From NCBI GenBank assembly GCA_041554195.1, contig JBFFMJ010000007.1, positions 1-64,000 on the forward strand: a DNA stretch of 64,000 bases, written 5' to 3'. The position numbers were made by a program, and so were the translations under genes. Source of the stretch: JAPHSX01 sp041554195 (GTDB taxonomy: Bacteria > Pseudomonadota > Gammaproteobacteria > Thiohalomonadales > Thiohalomonadaceae). Positions 43,842-51,515 of the stretch are shown here, one piece after another. The notes under the pieces were generated by a model. The model was not told the DNA's origin, ran no database searches, and saw only the letters and a list, made by a program, of their open reading frames with translations. Position 1 is the first letter of the stretch, and every line of letters begins with the position of its first letter.

Positions 43842-44438
43842 ATGAAACCGATTGCCGAATCCTGTATCGAGAACCGCCGCCCCATCCTCACCGTGTTGCG
43901 ACAGCTGTTGCCGGGGCGCAGCACCCTGCTGGAACTGGGTAGCGGTACCGGTCAGCACGCGGTCTACTTCGCCCCCGAATTTCCACAACTGCAGTGGCAG
44001 ACCTCGGACCGCCGGGAGAACCTCCCCGCCATTCGTGCCTGGCTGAGCGACGAGGGGGCGAGCAATATCCAACCACCGCTGCGGCTGGACGTGCTGCAGC
44101 CATGGCCGGTAGGGCCGGGATTCGATGCGGTATTCAGCGCCAATACCGCCCACATCATGAGCTGGCAGGCGGTGGAGGCGATGTTTAGCGGCGTCGCGGC
44201 GGTGTTAAATGAAGGGGGACTCTTTATCCTCTATGGCCCCTTTAACTACAAAGGGCGCTACAGCACCGAGGGCAACGCCCGCTTCGATGGCTGGTTGCGT
44301 CAGCGCGACCCGCTCAGCGGCATTCGTGATGTGGAGGCGATGCAGCGCTGTGCCGCCGCTAACGGCCTGCGACCCCACCGCGACTTTGCGATGCCGGCGA
44401 ATAACCGCATGTTGGTGTGGCGTAAGGCGGATTCGTAA
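43842..44438 (+). CDS. DUF938 SAM-dependent methyltransferase-like protein
   Basis: A 198-residue class I methyltransferase-fold protein. The N-terminus AESCIENRRPILTVLRQLLP and the SAM site LLELGSGTGQHAVYFA are diagnostic of DUF938, as are NTAHIMSWQAVEAMF, GPFNYKGRYTS-type segment (FNYKGRYSTEGNARFD) and DFAMPANNRMLVWRK. I chose ATG 43842 by family start; the frame is open to 43809. Substrate unknown. Confidence 0.88.
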   Translation: MKPIAESCIENRRPILTVLRQLLPGRSTLLELGSGTGQHAVYFAPEFPQLQWQTSDRRENLPAIRAWLSDEGASNIQPPLRLDVLQPWPVGPGFDAVFSANTAHIMSWQAVEAMFSGVAAVLNEGGLFILYGPFNYKGRYSTEGNARFDGWLRQRDPLSGIRDVEAMQRCAAANGLRPHRDFAMPANNRMLVWRKADS

Positions 44439-44454
44439 AACCGGGGCGGCCTTT

Positions 44455-44775
44455 TTACGAAAGCTCCAGTGCCTCTCCCCCCTGGTCGATCAGTGCCTGA
44501 TTGAGCATGCCGACAAAATCCGCACCATCGCTGTCGCGCACCCAGCCGCCGGCCTCGTCGCTCCAGTCGAAGTGATAGCCGCCGCTTCGTACCGCCAGCC
44601 ACAGCTGCTTCACCGGGGTCTGGCGGTTGATGATGATCTGGCTGCCGTTCTCCAGCTCCAGGGTAAGGATACCGGCGGCATTTTCGTAGTCGAGGTCGGC
44701 GCCGCTGTCATCGATGGCCTCTTCGATGGCGAGCAACATCGCATCGACCCGCTGGTGAAATTCACTCTCATTCAT
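44455..44775 (-). CDS. cyaY: Frataxin-like protein CyaY
   Basis: A 106-residue frataxin homologue that donates or regulates iron in Fe-S cluster assembly. An acidic first helix (FHQRVDAMLLAIEEAIDDSGADLDYENA) binds iron; then ILTLELENGSQIIINRQTPVKQLWLAVRSGGYHFDW, the family core. The start is ATG 44775 (MNESEF); upstream codons are not conserved. Divergent from lptM, a common arrangement. Confidence 0.95.
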   Translation of the reverse strand: MNESEFHQRVDAMLLAIEEAIDDSGADLDYENAAGILTLELENGSQIIINRQTPVKQLWLAVRSGGYHFDWSDEAGGWVRDSDGADFVGMLNQALIDQGGEALELS

Positions 44776-44873
44776 GTGGTTTACCGCCTGAATAGTTAAC
44801 TGCTTTAGTAAATATATTAACAACACCTTATAATCAACTGCACTAACTGAATCATATTTTGAGGAGAGTCGTA

Positions 44874-45011
44874 ATGCGCATCTGCTGGGCACAATACACA
44901 CTATGGGCGGTGATCGCCGTGCTGGGTGTAGTCAGCATGCTCTCAGGCTGCGGCTCCAAGGGCGATCTCTACCTGCCCGCCCCCGAACAACAACAGACAG
45001 AAGACAAGTAA
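44874..45011 (+). CDS. lptM: LptM-like small lipoprotein (YifL)
   Basis: A 45-residue lipoprotein. Signal peptide with lipobox LSGC is followed by GSKGDLYLP, the short conserved signature of LptM (YifL), which assists maturation of the LptD/E lipopolysaccharide translocon. GAGGAG lies upstream of the ATG. It is located four bases before lysA, the usual neighbour in gammaproteobacteria. The C-terminus is short and Gln-rich. Confidence 0.9.
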   Translation: MRICWAQYTLWAVIAVLGVVSMLSGCGSKGDLYLPAPEQQQTEDK

Positions 45012-45015
45012 GCGC

Positions 45016-46266
45016 ATGGACTACTTCAATTATCACGACGGGCGTCTCTGCGCCGAACAACTGCCGCTAGACGAGCTGGCAGAACAGTACGGCACCCCCG
45101 CCTACGTCTACTCCCGCGCCACCATTGAACGCCACTGGCTGGCCTTTGATGCGGCACTAAGCGGGGTCGACCACCTGGTCTGCTACGCGGTGAAGGCCAA
45201 CTCCAATCTGGCGGTGCTCAACCTGATGGCACGCCTCGGCTCCGGTTTCGACATCGTCTCCGGGGGCGAGCTGGAGCGGGTGGCGGCGGCCGGTGGTGAC
45301 CCTGCCAGGGTGGTCTTCTCCGGCGTCGGCAAAAAGGCCGAAGAGATCCAGCGGGCGCTGGAACTGGGGATCCACTGCTTTAATGTCGAGTCGGAGTCGG
45401 AGCTGGAGCGCATCAATGCGGTGGCCGAGATGATGGGGGTTAGCGCGCCGGTGTCGCTGCGCGTCAATCCCGATGTCGATGCCAAGACCCACCCCTATAT
45501 CTCCACCGGCCTGAAAGAGAACAAGTTTGGCATCGCCATCAGCGATGCCCCCGGCGTCTACGCCCGTGCCGCGGAGATGAGCAACCTCAATGTGATCGGT
45601 GTCGACTGCCACATCGGCTCACAGCTCACCGAGGTGAAACCCTTTGTCGATGCCCTGGAGCGGGTGCTACAGCTCATCGACCAGCTGAACGACCAGGGGA
45701 TCGCCCTCTCCCACATCGACCTCGGTGGCGGCCTCGGCATCACCTACAACGACGAGACCCCGCCGCTGCCCGGTGACTACGCCGCACCGCTACTCGACAA
45801 GCTGGCAGGACGCGACCTTAAGGTGATCATCGAGCCGGGACGCGCCATCGTCGGCAACGCCGGGGTGCTGCTCACCCGCGTTGAATACCTCAAGCACAAC
45901 GAGGATAAGAATTTCGCCATTATCGATGCGGCGATGAACGACCTGATGCGCCCGGCGCTCTATCAGTCGTGGATGAAGATCATCCCGGTTGAGCCACGCG
46001 ATGATGTCACGCCGCAACACTACGATGTGGTCGGCCCCATCTGCGAGACCGGTGACTTTCTCGGCAAGGATCGCGAACTGGCGCTCAAAGAGGGCGACCT
46101 GCTGGCGGTACGCTCCGCCGGAGCCTACGGCTTCACCATGAGCTCCAACTACAACTCACGACCGCGCGCCGTGGAGTTAATGGCCGACGGCGACAAGGTG
46201 CACGTGATCCGCGAGCGTGAAACCTTTGCCCAGCTGATCGCCGGTGAGAAGGTGTTGCCGCAATGA
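45016..46266 (+). CDS. lysA: Diaminopimelate decarboxylase
   Basis: A 416-residue PLP enzyme for the last step of lysine biosynthesis. PLP Lys in CYAVKANSNLAVL, SGGELERV, HIGSQ, GGGLGITY, the phosphate-binding IIEPGRAIVGNAG, and the C-terminal GPICETGDFLGKDR with GAYGFTMSSNYNSRPR. Full family length. Overlaps the methyltransferase gene by 4 bases. Confidence 0.97.
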   Translation: MDYFNYHDGRLCAEQLPLDELAEQYGTPAYVYSRATIERHWLAFDAALSGVDHLVCYAVKANSNLAVLNLMARLGSGFDIVSGGELERVAAAGGDPARVVFSGVGKKAEEIQRALELGIHCFNVESESELERINAVAEMMGVSAPVSLRVNPDVDAKTHPYISTGLKENKFGIAISDAPGVYARAAEMSNLNVIGVDCHIGSQLTEVKPFVDALERVLQLIDQLNDQGIALSHIDLGGGLGITYNDETPPLPGDYAAPLLDKLAGRDLKVIIEPGRAIVGNAGVLLTRVEYLKHNEDKNFAIIDAAMNDLMRPALYQSWMKIIPVEPRDDVTPQHYDVVGPICETGDFLGKDRELALKEGDLLAVRSAGAYGFTMSSNYNSRPRAVELMADGDKVHVIRERETFAQLIAGEKVLPQ

Positions 46267-46934
46267 GCCTGTCGCGCACCGCCGAGCCGGAACTAATGGA
46301 GGACATGGAGCAGGCACGCGCCTACGCCTTCGCCGACTTCGAGCAGCCGCACAACCACTTTATTGAACTGGTGAAGCAGCACTTTCCCGGCGAGGAGTTT
46401 GACTGCCTGGTGCTGGACCTTGGTTGCGGTACCGCCGATATCTCACAACGCTTTGCCGCCGCCTTCCCGAAGATGCGCATGCACGGCATCGACGGCTCCG
46501 AGGCGATGCTGCACTTCGCCCGCATCAACATCGACGCGGTGCGGCTGCACGAACAGATCCGCCTGTTCAAACGCACCCTGCCAGCAGAGAACCTGCCCAA
46601 AGAGCAGTACAGCGCCATCATCTGTAACAGCCTGCTGCACCACCTCAAAGACCCGAATGTGCTGTGGCAGAGCATTAAACAGTTTGCCGCCCCCGGCGCG
46701 CCGATCTTCGTAATGGACCTGATGCGCCCGGCCTCAGCAGAAGAGGCCGATGCCCTGACCCGGCTGCACGCCAGCAATGAACCCGCCGTCCTACAGCAGG
46801 ACTTTAACAACTCGCTACATGCCGCCTATACCCCTGATGAGGTCGAGACCCAGCTACAACAGGCCGGACTTACGGGGTTAAAGGTCGAGATCGTCAGTGA
46901 CCGCCACTTGATCGTGTACGGCACGGCGGCTTAA
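46263..46934 (+). CDS. Class I SAM-dependent methyltransferase
   Basis: A 223-residue methyltransferase. The SAM-binding motif is CLVLDLGCGTADISQRFAAAF, followed by MHGIDGSEAMLHFARIN and the motif IICNSLLHHLKDP. It is translationally coupled to lysA. The likely substrate is not evident; sequence resembles trans-aconitate/UbiE-like enzymes only in the SAM core. Confidence 0.82.
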   Translation: MSLSRTAEPELMEDMEQARAYAFADFEQPHNHFIELVKQHFPGEEFDCLVLDLGCGTADISQRFAAAFPKMRMHGIDGSEAMLHFARINIDAVRLHEQIRLFKRTLPAENLPKEQYSAIICNSLLHHLKDPNVLWQSIKQFAAPGAPIFVMDLMRPASAEEADALTRLHASNEPAVLQQDFNNSLHAAYTPDEVETQLQQAGLTGLKVEIVSDRHLIVYGTAA

Positions 46935-47000
46935 GCGGGTGGATTGAAACCTTCCGCCTTCCGCAACCCGGGCTTTTCACCCCTCCCTTCTGTGCCGCAC

Positions 47001-47025
47001 CGGGCGTGAGCTGTTATCACGCCCG
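47001..47025. repeat. Hairpin upstream of lexA
   Basis: Nine-base perfect arms CGGGCGTGA and TCACGCCCG with a seven-base loop, 67 bases after the methyltransferase stop. No T-run. Could end the lysA transcript or stabilise it. Confidence 0.4.
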
Positions 47026-47062
47026 TGGAATCCGCTGCCAATGATGCGCTGGTAACAAAGGG

Positions 47063-47077
47063 GTTCTCTTTGTGTTC
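47063..47077 (+). promoter_or_regulatory. LexA box of alphaproteobacterial type (GTTC-N7-GTTC)
   Basis: GTTC, seven bases, GTTC directly upstream of lexA. This direct repeat is the established SOS box of alphaproteobacteria, not the CTGT-N8-ACAG palindrome of enteric bacteria. No enteric-type box was seen upstream of lexA. A related GAAC-N7-AAAC (one mismatch) lies just downstream. Confidence 0.65.
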
Positions 47078-47123
47078 TCTCCCGTGTTAGCATGGAGAAC
47101 AATTGGAAAACAGACGAAACCCC

Positions 47124-47720
47124 ATGAAGCTGACCCGCCGCCAACAGGATATATACGACTACCTGCATGAGAATGCGGAGCGCTTCGCCCATCCCCCCAC
47201 CTATGATGAGCTGTGCCAGCAGCTGGGGTTAAGCTCACGCGGCTCGCTACACAAACATATTCAGGCGCTGATCGAGGCGGGGCTGGTCGAGCCGATGGAG
47301 GGGCGTCAGGGGATCCGTCTGGTGGAGTGGCAACAGGCCGACACGGGGATCCCGCATATGGGGGCTATCGCCGCGGGGCGTCCTATCGAGGCGCTGGCAC
47401 AGCCGGAGTTTCTGCCGCTGCCCGAGTTTCTGCTCAGCAAACATCCCTGCTACGCGCTCACCGTAAAGGGCGAGTCGATGATCGAGGCGGGGATCATGGA
47501 CGGTGATCTGGTGGTGATCGAAAAGCGCGACAACGCCCGTAATGGCGAGATCGTGGTCGCCCTGATCAACGATGCCGAGGCCACCCTGAAGCGGCTACAG
47601 AATAACCACGATGGCAGCGTGACGCTGATCGCCGAGAACAGCGCGATGCCACCGATGACCTATGCGGCAGAGCAGGTACAGATCCAGGGTGTGCTGCTCA
47701 GCCTGCTACGACGCTATTAA
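47124..47720 (+). CDS. lexA: LexA repressor
   Basis: A 198-residue SOS repressor. The winged-helix N-terminus (KLTRRQQDIYDYLHENAERFAHPPTYDELCQQLG) has the recognition segment SSRGSLHKHIQALIEAGLV. The self-cleavage site Ala-Gly lies in GAIAAGRPIE, the catalytic Ser in KGESMIEAGIMDGD, and the Lys in INDAEATLKRL. ATG 47124 matches the family start. The recognition helix differs from E. coli LexA and is nearer to the alphaproteobacterial type, in line with the GTTC-N7-GTTC box. Confidence 0.95.
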   Translation: MKLTRRQQDIYDYLHENAERFAHPPTYDELCQQLGLSSRGSLHKHIQALIEAGLVEPMEGRQGIRLVEWQQADTGIPHMGAIAAGRPIEALAQPEFLPLPEFLLSKHPCYALTVKGESMIEAGIMDGDLVVIEKRDNARNGEIVVALINDAEATLKRLQNNHDGSVTLIAENSAMPPMTYAAEQVQIQGVLLSLLRRY

Positions 47721-47751
47721 CAACGTGTAACTCAGGGCCCCTCTTATTATT

Positions 47752-47850
47752 CTGAGTGCAGCAGATTGGGCACTCAGATTCGTGCTAACAAGGCGCAAAT
47801 CGCACGTAATAGCTGGCTATTGCGAAGATTAGCAACGCAGATAGCGCGGA
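47752..47850. repeat. Structured intergenic region between lexA and the YebG-type gene
   Basis: CTGAGTGC (47752-47759) and GCACTCAG (47770-47777) are eight-base inverted arms. Just after it is AATAGCTGGCTATT (near 47808-47821), a nearly perfect palindrome in a stretch that reads like a repeated intergenic element. No copy was seen elsewhere in the window. Confidence 0.35.
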
Positions 47851-47927
47851 TATGAGCGTTCAAGATGCGTGCTCATGAATATTTAGAGGTGCCCTTTAAT
47901 CAATCAGGATAAATGAGGATATGACCA

Positions 47928-48215
47928 ATGGCTGTAATTGCAATGTGGAAGTGCGACCGGGACGGTGCCATGTTTGACGACAAGAAGGCCGCCGATGCCC
48001 ACGACAAGATGTTGGAGCTGGGAGATGTCTTTACCCGCCTTCTAGAGCAGGTCGTCCCCGACATCGACGAGCTGAAGGCCGAGGAGTTTGGTCTGATCCT
48101 GGCGCGTAACAAGGAGCAGGTGATTCTAGCTTGCAAGGGCAGGGTCGAGGCGATGGAAGAGGTGATCGCCGGCCCCGACAATGTCACCCAACTGGAGAGT
48201 GTGGAGAATCAATAG
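47928..48215 (+). CDS. YebG-family protein
   Basis: A 95-residue protein. The N-terminus MAVIAMWKCDRDGAMFDDKKAADAHDKMLELGDVFTRLLE matches the YebG pattern (SKKEADAYDKMLDTAD in E. coli YebG). YebG is an SOS-induced protein of unknown function in E. coli. It lies next to lexA and has a weak GTTC-N7-GTGC (47858-47872) upstream, so LexA control is plausible. The C-terminus is acidic. Confidence 0.8.
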   Translation: MAVIAMWKCDRDGAMFDDKKAADAHDKMLELGDVFTRLLEQVVPDIDELKAEEFGLILARNKEQVILACKGRVEAMEEVIAGPDNVTQLESVENQ

Positions 48216-48232
48216 GCACTAATGTTAACCCC

Positions 48233-48259
48233 TGCCACCACCCGCCCCGGGTGGTGGCA
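48233..48259. terminator. Strong hairpin between convergent genes
   Basis: Twelve-base perfect stem TGCCACCACCCG/CGGGTGGTGGCA with a CCC loop, in the 82-base gap between the YebG-type gene and the DUF302 gene. No T-run on either side, so it may work through Rho or as a structural boundary. Confidence 0.55.
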
Positions 48260-48297
48260 AACCACGGTTGCGGCACTAACACCGCAGCCGCAGTGCC

Positions 48298-48807
48298 TTA
48301 CAGGTCCCCTTCCGCTCCGGCCGAAATGATGGAGTAGATATTATTGCGCACCTGCATCCCTAGTCTTTTCAGCTCCGTTGGCAAAGAGGCATCACTCATG
48401 GTCTTGTCCATATCCAATGTGACCAGCCAGGCTTGCCCCTTATCGTCTTCAACCAGCGATATTCGGCATGGCAAATAACCGGCAAAGGCCAGGCTGTGGC
48501 TGACCATCTTTGCCGCAATCAAGGCATCGCAGAACTGAAAGATCTCCATGCGATTGGACTCGCCCCCCATCGCCTTAACCTGCTCGGACAACGGCAGATG
48601 ACTCACCAGCTTAAAGTTGAGCATGTTGGCGCGAAGCTTCATCGAGGCGATGGCATCCTCCGTCGCGACATCTTCCACCACCTTGCAGCGAATCATCCCC
48701 ATCACATCTTCGGAGCACTGCTCCGATAACTCAAACATCGGCGGCTCAGCATGACTCAGGCTGCTGAGACCCAGCAGGAGTAATGCGATTGTCACTAATT
48801 TTGTCAT
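48298..48807 (-). CDS. Exported DUF302-like protein
   Basis: A 169-residue protein with a signal peptide (KLVTIALLLLGLSSLSHAE). Features are VVEDVATEDAIASMKLRANMLNFKLVSHLPLSEQV, IFQFCDALIAAKMVSHSLAFAGYLPCRISLVEDDKGQAWLVTLDMD, matching the DUF302-type pattern of the cytochrome fusion protein at 42.7-43.7 kb, including the PCR-V-VED motif. The start at 48807 has GAGG seven bases upstream; an upstream in-frame ATG (48843) would spoil the signal peptide. Confidence 0.75.
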   Translation of the reverse strand: MTKLVTIALLLLGLSSLSHAEPPMFELSEQCSEDVMGMIRCKVVEDVATEDAIASMKLRANMLNFKLVSHLPLSEQVKAMGGESNRMEIFQFCDALIAAKMVSHSLAFAGYLPCRISLVEDDKGQAWLVTLDMDKTMSDASLPTELKRLGMQVRNNIYSIISAGAEGDL

Positions 48808-48928
48808 CAAGACACCTCTTATCGTTAAATTATAAGTCGTCATTCTATTGGGGGGAGAGTGACATATTTAAACTAAGGGGGGGGTACAGTCGTAGAATGG
48901 CGGCTCTATCCCCGACTTATAATTGCCG

Positions 48929-49348
48929 TCAGCCCAATGCATCCTGTAGATCGCGTTTGTGCTCCTCCTCCTGAATCAGGATATCCTCGATAACCCGGCG
49001 CAAACCATACTCCTGCAGTGCCTCAGCCTGGGCGATACGTTCCTTGTAGCGGGAAATGGCATTATCTTCACCGGCCAGATCCTGCCGCAACATCTCACTG
49101 GCATCGCTGGCAATGTCACGGCGCTCGACATCCACGGTCGGCACACCACCGAGAAAGTCGATCTGCTCGGCCAGCATTACCGCATGTTGCATCTCCTCCT
49201 GTGAGTGGATCGTTAACTCCTTCTTGATCGCATCATATTTAGCCCCCGTCAGTGCCGCGGCGTGTTGCACATACTGCACGGCGGCGGCATATTCCCACTC
49301 CAGATCCTTGTTCAACTCGACAATGAGTTTCTCTCTACTGATAGTCAT
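48929..49348 (-). CDS. Ferritin-like diiron protein (bacterioferritin/DPS-like)
   Basis: A 139-residue four-helix protein. The Glu and His ligands appear as EWEYAAAVQYVQH, HSQEEMQHAVMLAEQIDFLGG, EDNAISRYKERIAQAE and DILIQEEEHKRDLQ, a ferritin-like pattern with two EXXH-type pairs. Strong ribosome site (GAGGAG). Role in iron storage or oxidative protection is inferred from the fold. Confidence 0.87.
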   Translation of the reverse strand: MTISREKLIVELNKDLEWEYAAAVQYVQHAAALTGAKYDAIKKELTIHSQEEMQHAVMLAEQIDFLGGVPTVDVERRDIASDASEMLRQDLAGEDNAISRYKERIAQAEALQEYGLRRVIEDILIQEEEHKRDLQDALG

Positions 49349-49445
49349 GTGAATCTCCTCATGGTGTATGGCATGAGCTAACTGTGGACGGTAGATGGGG
49401 AATTTTCCAGTAACTAAACTGGCGCAGTTTTCAGGGCTATCTTCC

Positions 49446-49868
49446 CTAAGTCATTAGCCTGACATAATCACGGTAGATACAGCGGTCCATCACCACCGTG
49501 ATCCCGGTGGCGGCCGCCTTCTCCGCCGCCTCGTCATTGATCACCCCGTCCTGTAGCCAGATCGCCTTAATGCCCAGTTCGATACAGGCATCAACGATCG
49601 GCATCACATGCTCCGGGGCACGAAACACATCGACCAAATCAGGGCGGACTGGCAGGGCATAGAGGTCCGCATAGGCCGTTTCACCCAGCACCTCATCAAC
49701 CGCCGGGCGTACCGGGATAATGCGGTAACCAAACCCCTGCATCGAGGCGGCCACACGGTGGCTTGGGCGTGTTGCCTTGGGTGAGAGACCGACCACCGCA
49801 ATCGTTTTGATTTCGTGCAACAGGGCACGCAGGGCCTCCGAGGATGGGTGGGCGTAGGGGTGACTCAT
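49446..49868 (-). CDS. CoA-binding domain protein (YccU-like)
   Basis: A 140-residue Rossmann-fold protein. IAVVGLSPKATRPSHRVAASMQGFGYRIIPVRPAVDEVLGETAYADLYALP and VDVFRAPEHVMPIVDACIELGIKAIWLQDGVINDEAAEKAAATGITVVMDRC are the family sequence. Binds CoA in known structures; the cellular role is unclear. Confidence 0.92.
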   Translation of the reverse strand: MSHPYAHPSSEALRALLHEIKTIAVVGLSPKATRPSHRVAASMQGFGYRIIPVRPAVDEVLGETAYADLYALPVRPDLVDVFRAPEHVMPIVDACIELGIKAIWLQDGVINDEAAEKAAATGITVVMDRCIYRDYVRLMT

Positions 49869-50041
49869 GGCATGACTCTTACTGGTAACGGTTAACCAAC
49901 AGTAGACGATTTTTCACCCGGCGATAAGTGTTACCGCCGCCTTTTATAGCGGCTCATGACAGCTGCGGCGGTTCATGGTAGTTTCTTGGTAGCTCTTTCT
50001 ACGAAACATAATAACGAGTGAGACAGGGATAACGACGGGTA

Positions 50042-51511
50042 ATGCATACCCTAACACTGCTGCTGCTAACACCATTACTCGGTGCACTGACCGTCGCACT
50101 GCTGCCCGCTGACAACCGCGCGCTGCTGCGAGGCATTACCATTGCCGCCTCAGGGCTTGCCGTGGTGCTGGCCTGCTCGCTGTTGTGGCGTTTTGACAGC
50201 ACCCTGGCGAGCATGCAATTCAGCGTGACGGTGCCGTGGAATCCGCGCCTCGGCAGCAATTTTGCCCTCGGTATCGACGGTATCTCCTTTCCCATGGTGT
50301 TACTGGCCACGGGGCTTAGCCTGATCGCCATCCTCGCCTCCGCCTCGATCACCGAACGTTCCAGGGGCTACTACGCCCTCATCCTGTTACTGGAGACGGC
50401 GATGCTTGGCGTCTTCATGGCGCAGGACTGGCTGCTGTTTTACGTCTTCTGGGAGCTGACCCTGATCCCGCTGTTCTTCCTGATCAACGGCTGGGGCGGC
50501 AGCGGGCGGCAGAGCGCCGCGCTCAACTTCGTGCTCTACACCATGGGCGGCTCGGTGTTTATGCTGCTGGCGCTGCTGCTGGTGTTCGATGAGGCCGGGA
50601 GCCACAGCTTTGCCTATGCCGATATTCTGGCCGGGGCGGCCGCGTTACCGGTCGAGACACAACTGCTGATCTTCCTCGGCTTTCTCATCGGCTTTGGCGT
50701 CAAGATGCCGATCTTCCCGCTGCACGGCTGGCTGCCACTGGCCCATGTGGAGGCCCCCTCACCGGTCTCTATTCTGCTCTCGGGGGTGCTGTTAAAGATG
50801 GGGGCCTACGGGCTGATTCGCGCCGTCACCATGTTGCCGCTGGCCGCCCAGCAGATGCAGGGTGTGCTGCTGGCGCTGGCGATTATCGCGATTCTCTACG
50901 GTGCTCTGCTGGCGTGGCGGCAGAGTGACCTTAAACGGATGATCGCCTACTCCTCGGTAAGCCACATGGGGGTGGTGCTGCTGGGCATCTCCACCCTCAA
51001 CACCATCGGCCTCACCGGTGCGCTAATGCAGATGGTAGCCCACGGTATGGTGGCCGCTACGCTGTTCCTGCTGATCGGCCTGCTCTACGAGCGCACCCGC
51101 AGTCGCGACATTAACGACTACAGCTCGCTGGTGCGCATCACCCCGCGCTTCGCCCTCTTCACCTCGCTCGCCTTTGTTGCCGCCATCGGCATGCCCGGCA
51201 CCGCCAGCTTTATCGCCGAACTGCATGCCCTGATGGGGGGCTTCCAGCGCTGGGGCTGGTGGGTGGTGGTGCTGAGCGTCGGTGTGCTGATCAGCGCGGC
51301 CTATGCGGTGCGCACCCTCAGCCACCTCTTTACCGGCCCGGTGCGCCAGCCGATGCACGGCATCGCCGACCTGCGCCGCAGCGAGCTGCTGGCCGCCTCG
51401 GTGCTGACCTTCGGCTCTCTCTTCATCGGTTTTGTACCGGCCCCCCTGCTCAATTTAATGAATGCCTCGGTGGCGCAACTCGGCCAGCTCTTTGTCGGCA
51501 TCGGGGGTTAA
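50042..51511 (+). CDS. NuoM-like antiporter subunit of the Dab locus
   Basis: A 489-residue membrane protein with about fourteen helices of the complex I/Mrp antiporter superfamily. Key features: the TM5 Glu in LLFYVFWELTLIPLFFLINGWGG, the discontinuous-helix motif GFGVKMPIFPLHGWLPLAHVEAPSPVSILLSGVLLKMGAYG, and RQSDLKRMIAYSSVSHMG. Genes for the rest of complex I are absent, and dabA follows 4 bases after the stop. It is probably a proton-translocating partner of the DIC accumulator. Confidence 0.92.
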   Translation: MHTLTLLLLTPLLGALTVALLPADNRALLRGITIAASGLAVVLACSLLWRFDSTLASMQFSVTVPWNPRLGSNFALGIDGISFPMVLLATGLSLIAILASASITERSRGYYALILLLETAMLGVFMAQDWLLFYVFWELTLIPLFFLINGWGGSGRQSAALNFVLYTMGGSVFMLLALLLVFDEAGSHSFAYADILAGAAALPVETQLLIFLGFLIGFGVKMPIFPLHGWLPLAHVEAPSPVSILLSGVLLKMGAYGLIRAVTMLPLAAQQMQGVLLALAIIAILYGALLAWRQSDLKRMIAYSSVSHMGVVLLGISTLNTIGLTGALMQMVAHGMVAATLFLLIGLLYERTRSRDINDYSSLVRITPRFALFTSLAFVAAIGMPGTASFIAELHALMGGFQRWGWWVVVLSVGVLISAAYAVRTLSHLFTGPVRQPMHGIADLRRSELLAASVLTFGSLFIGFVPAPLLNLMNASVAQLGQLFVGIGG

Positions 51512-51515
51512 TCGA

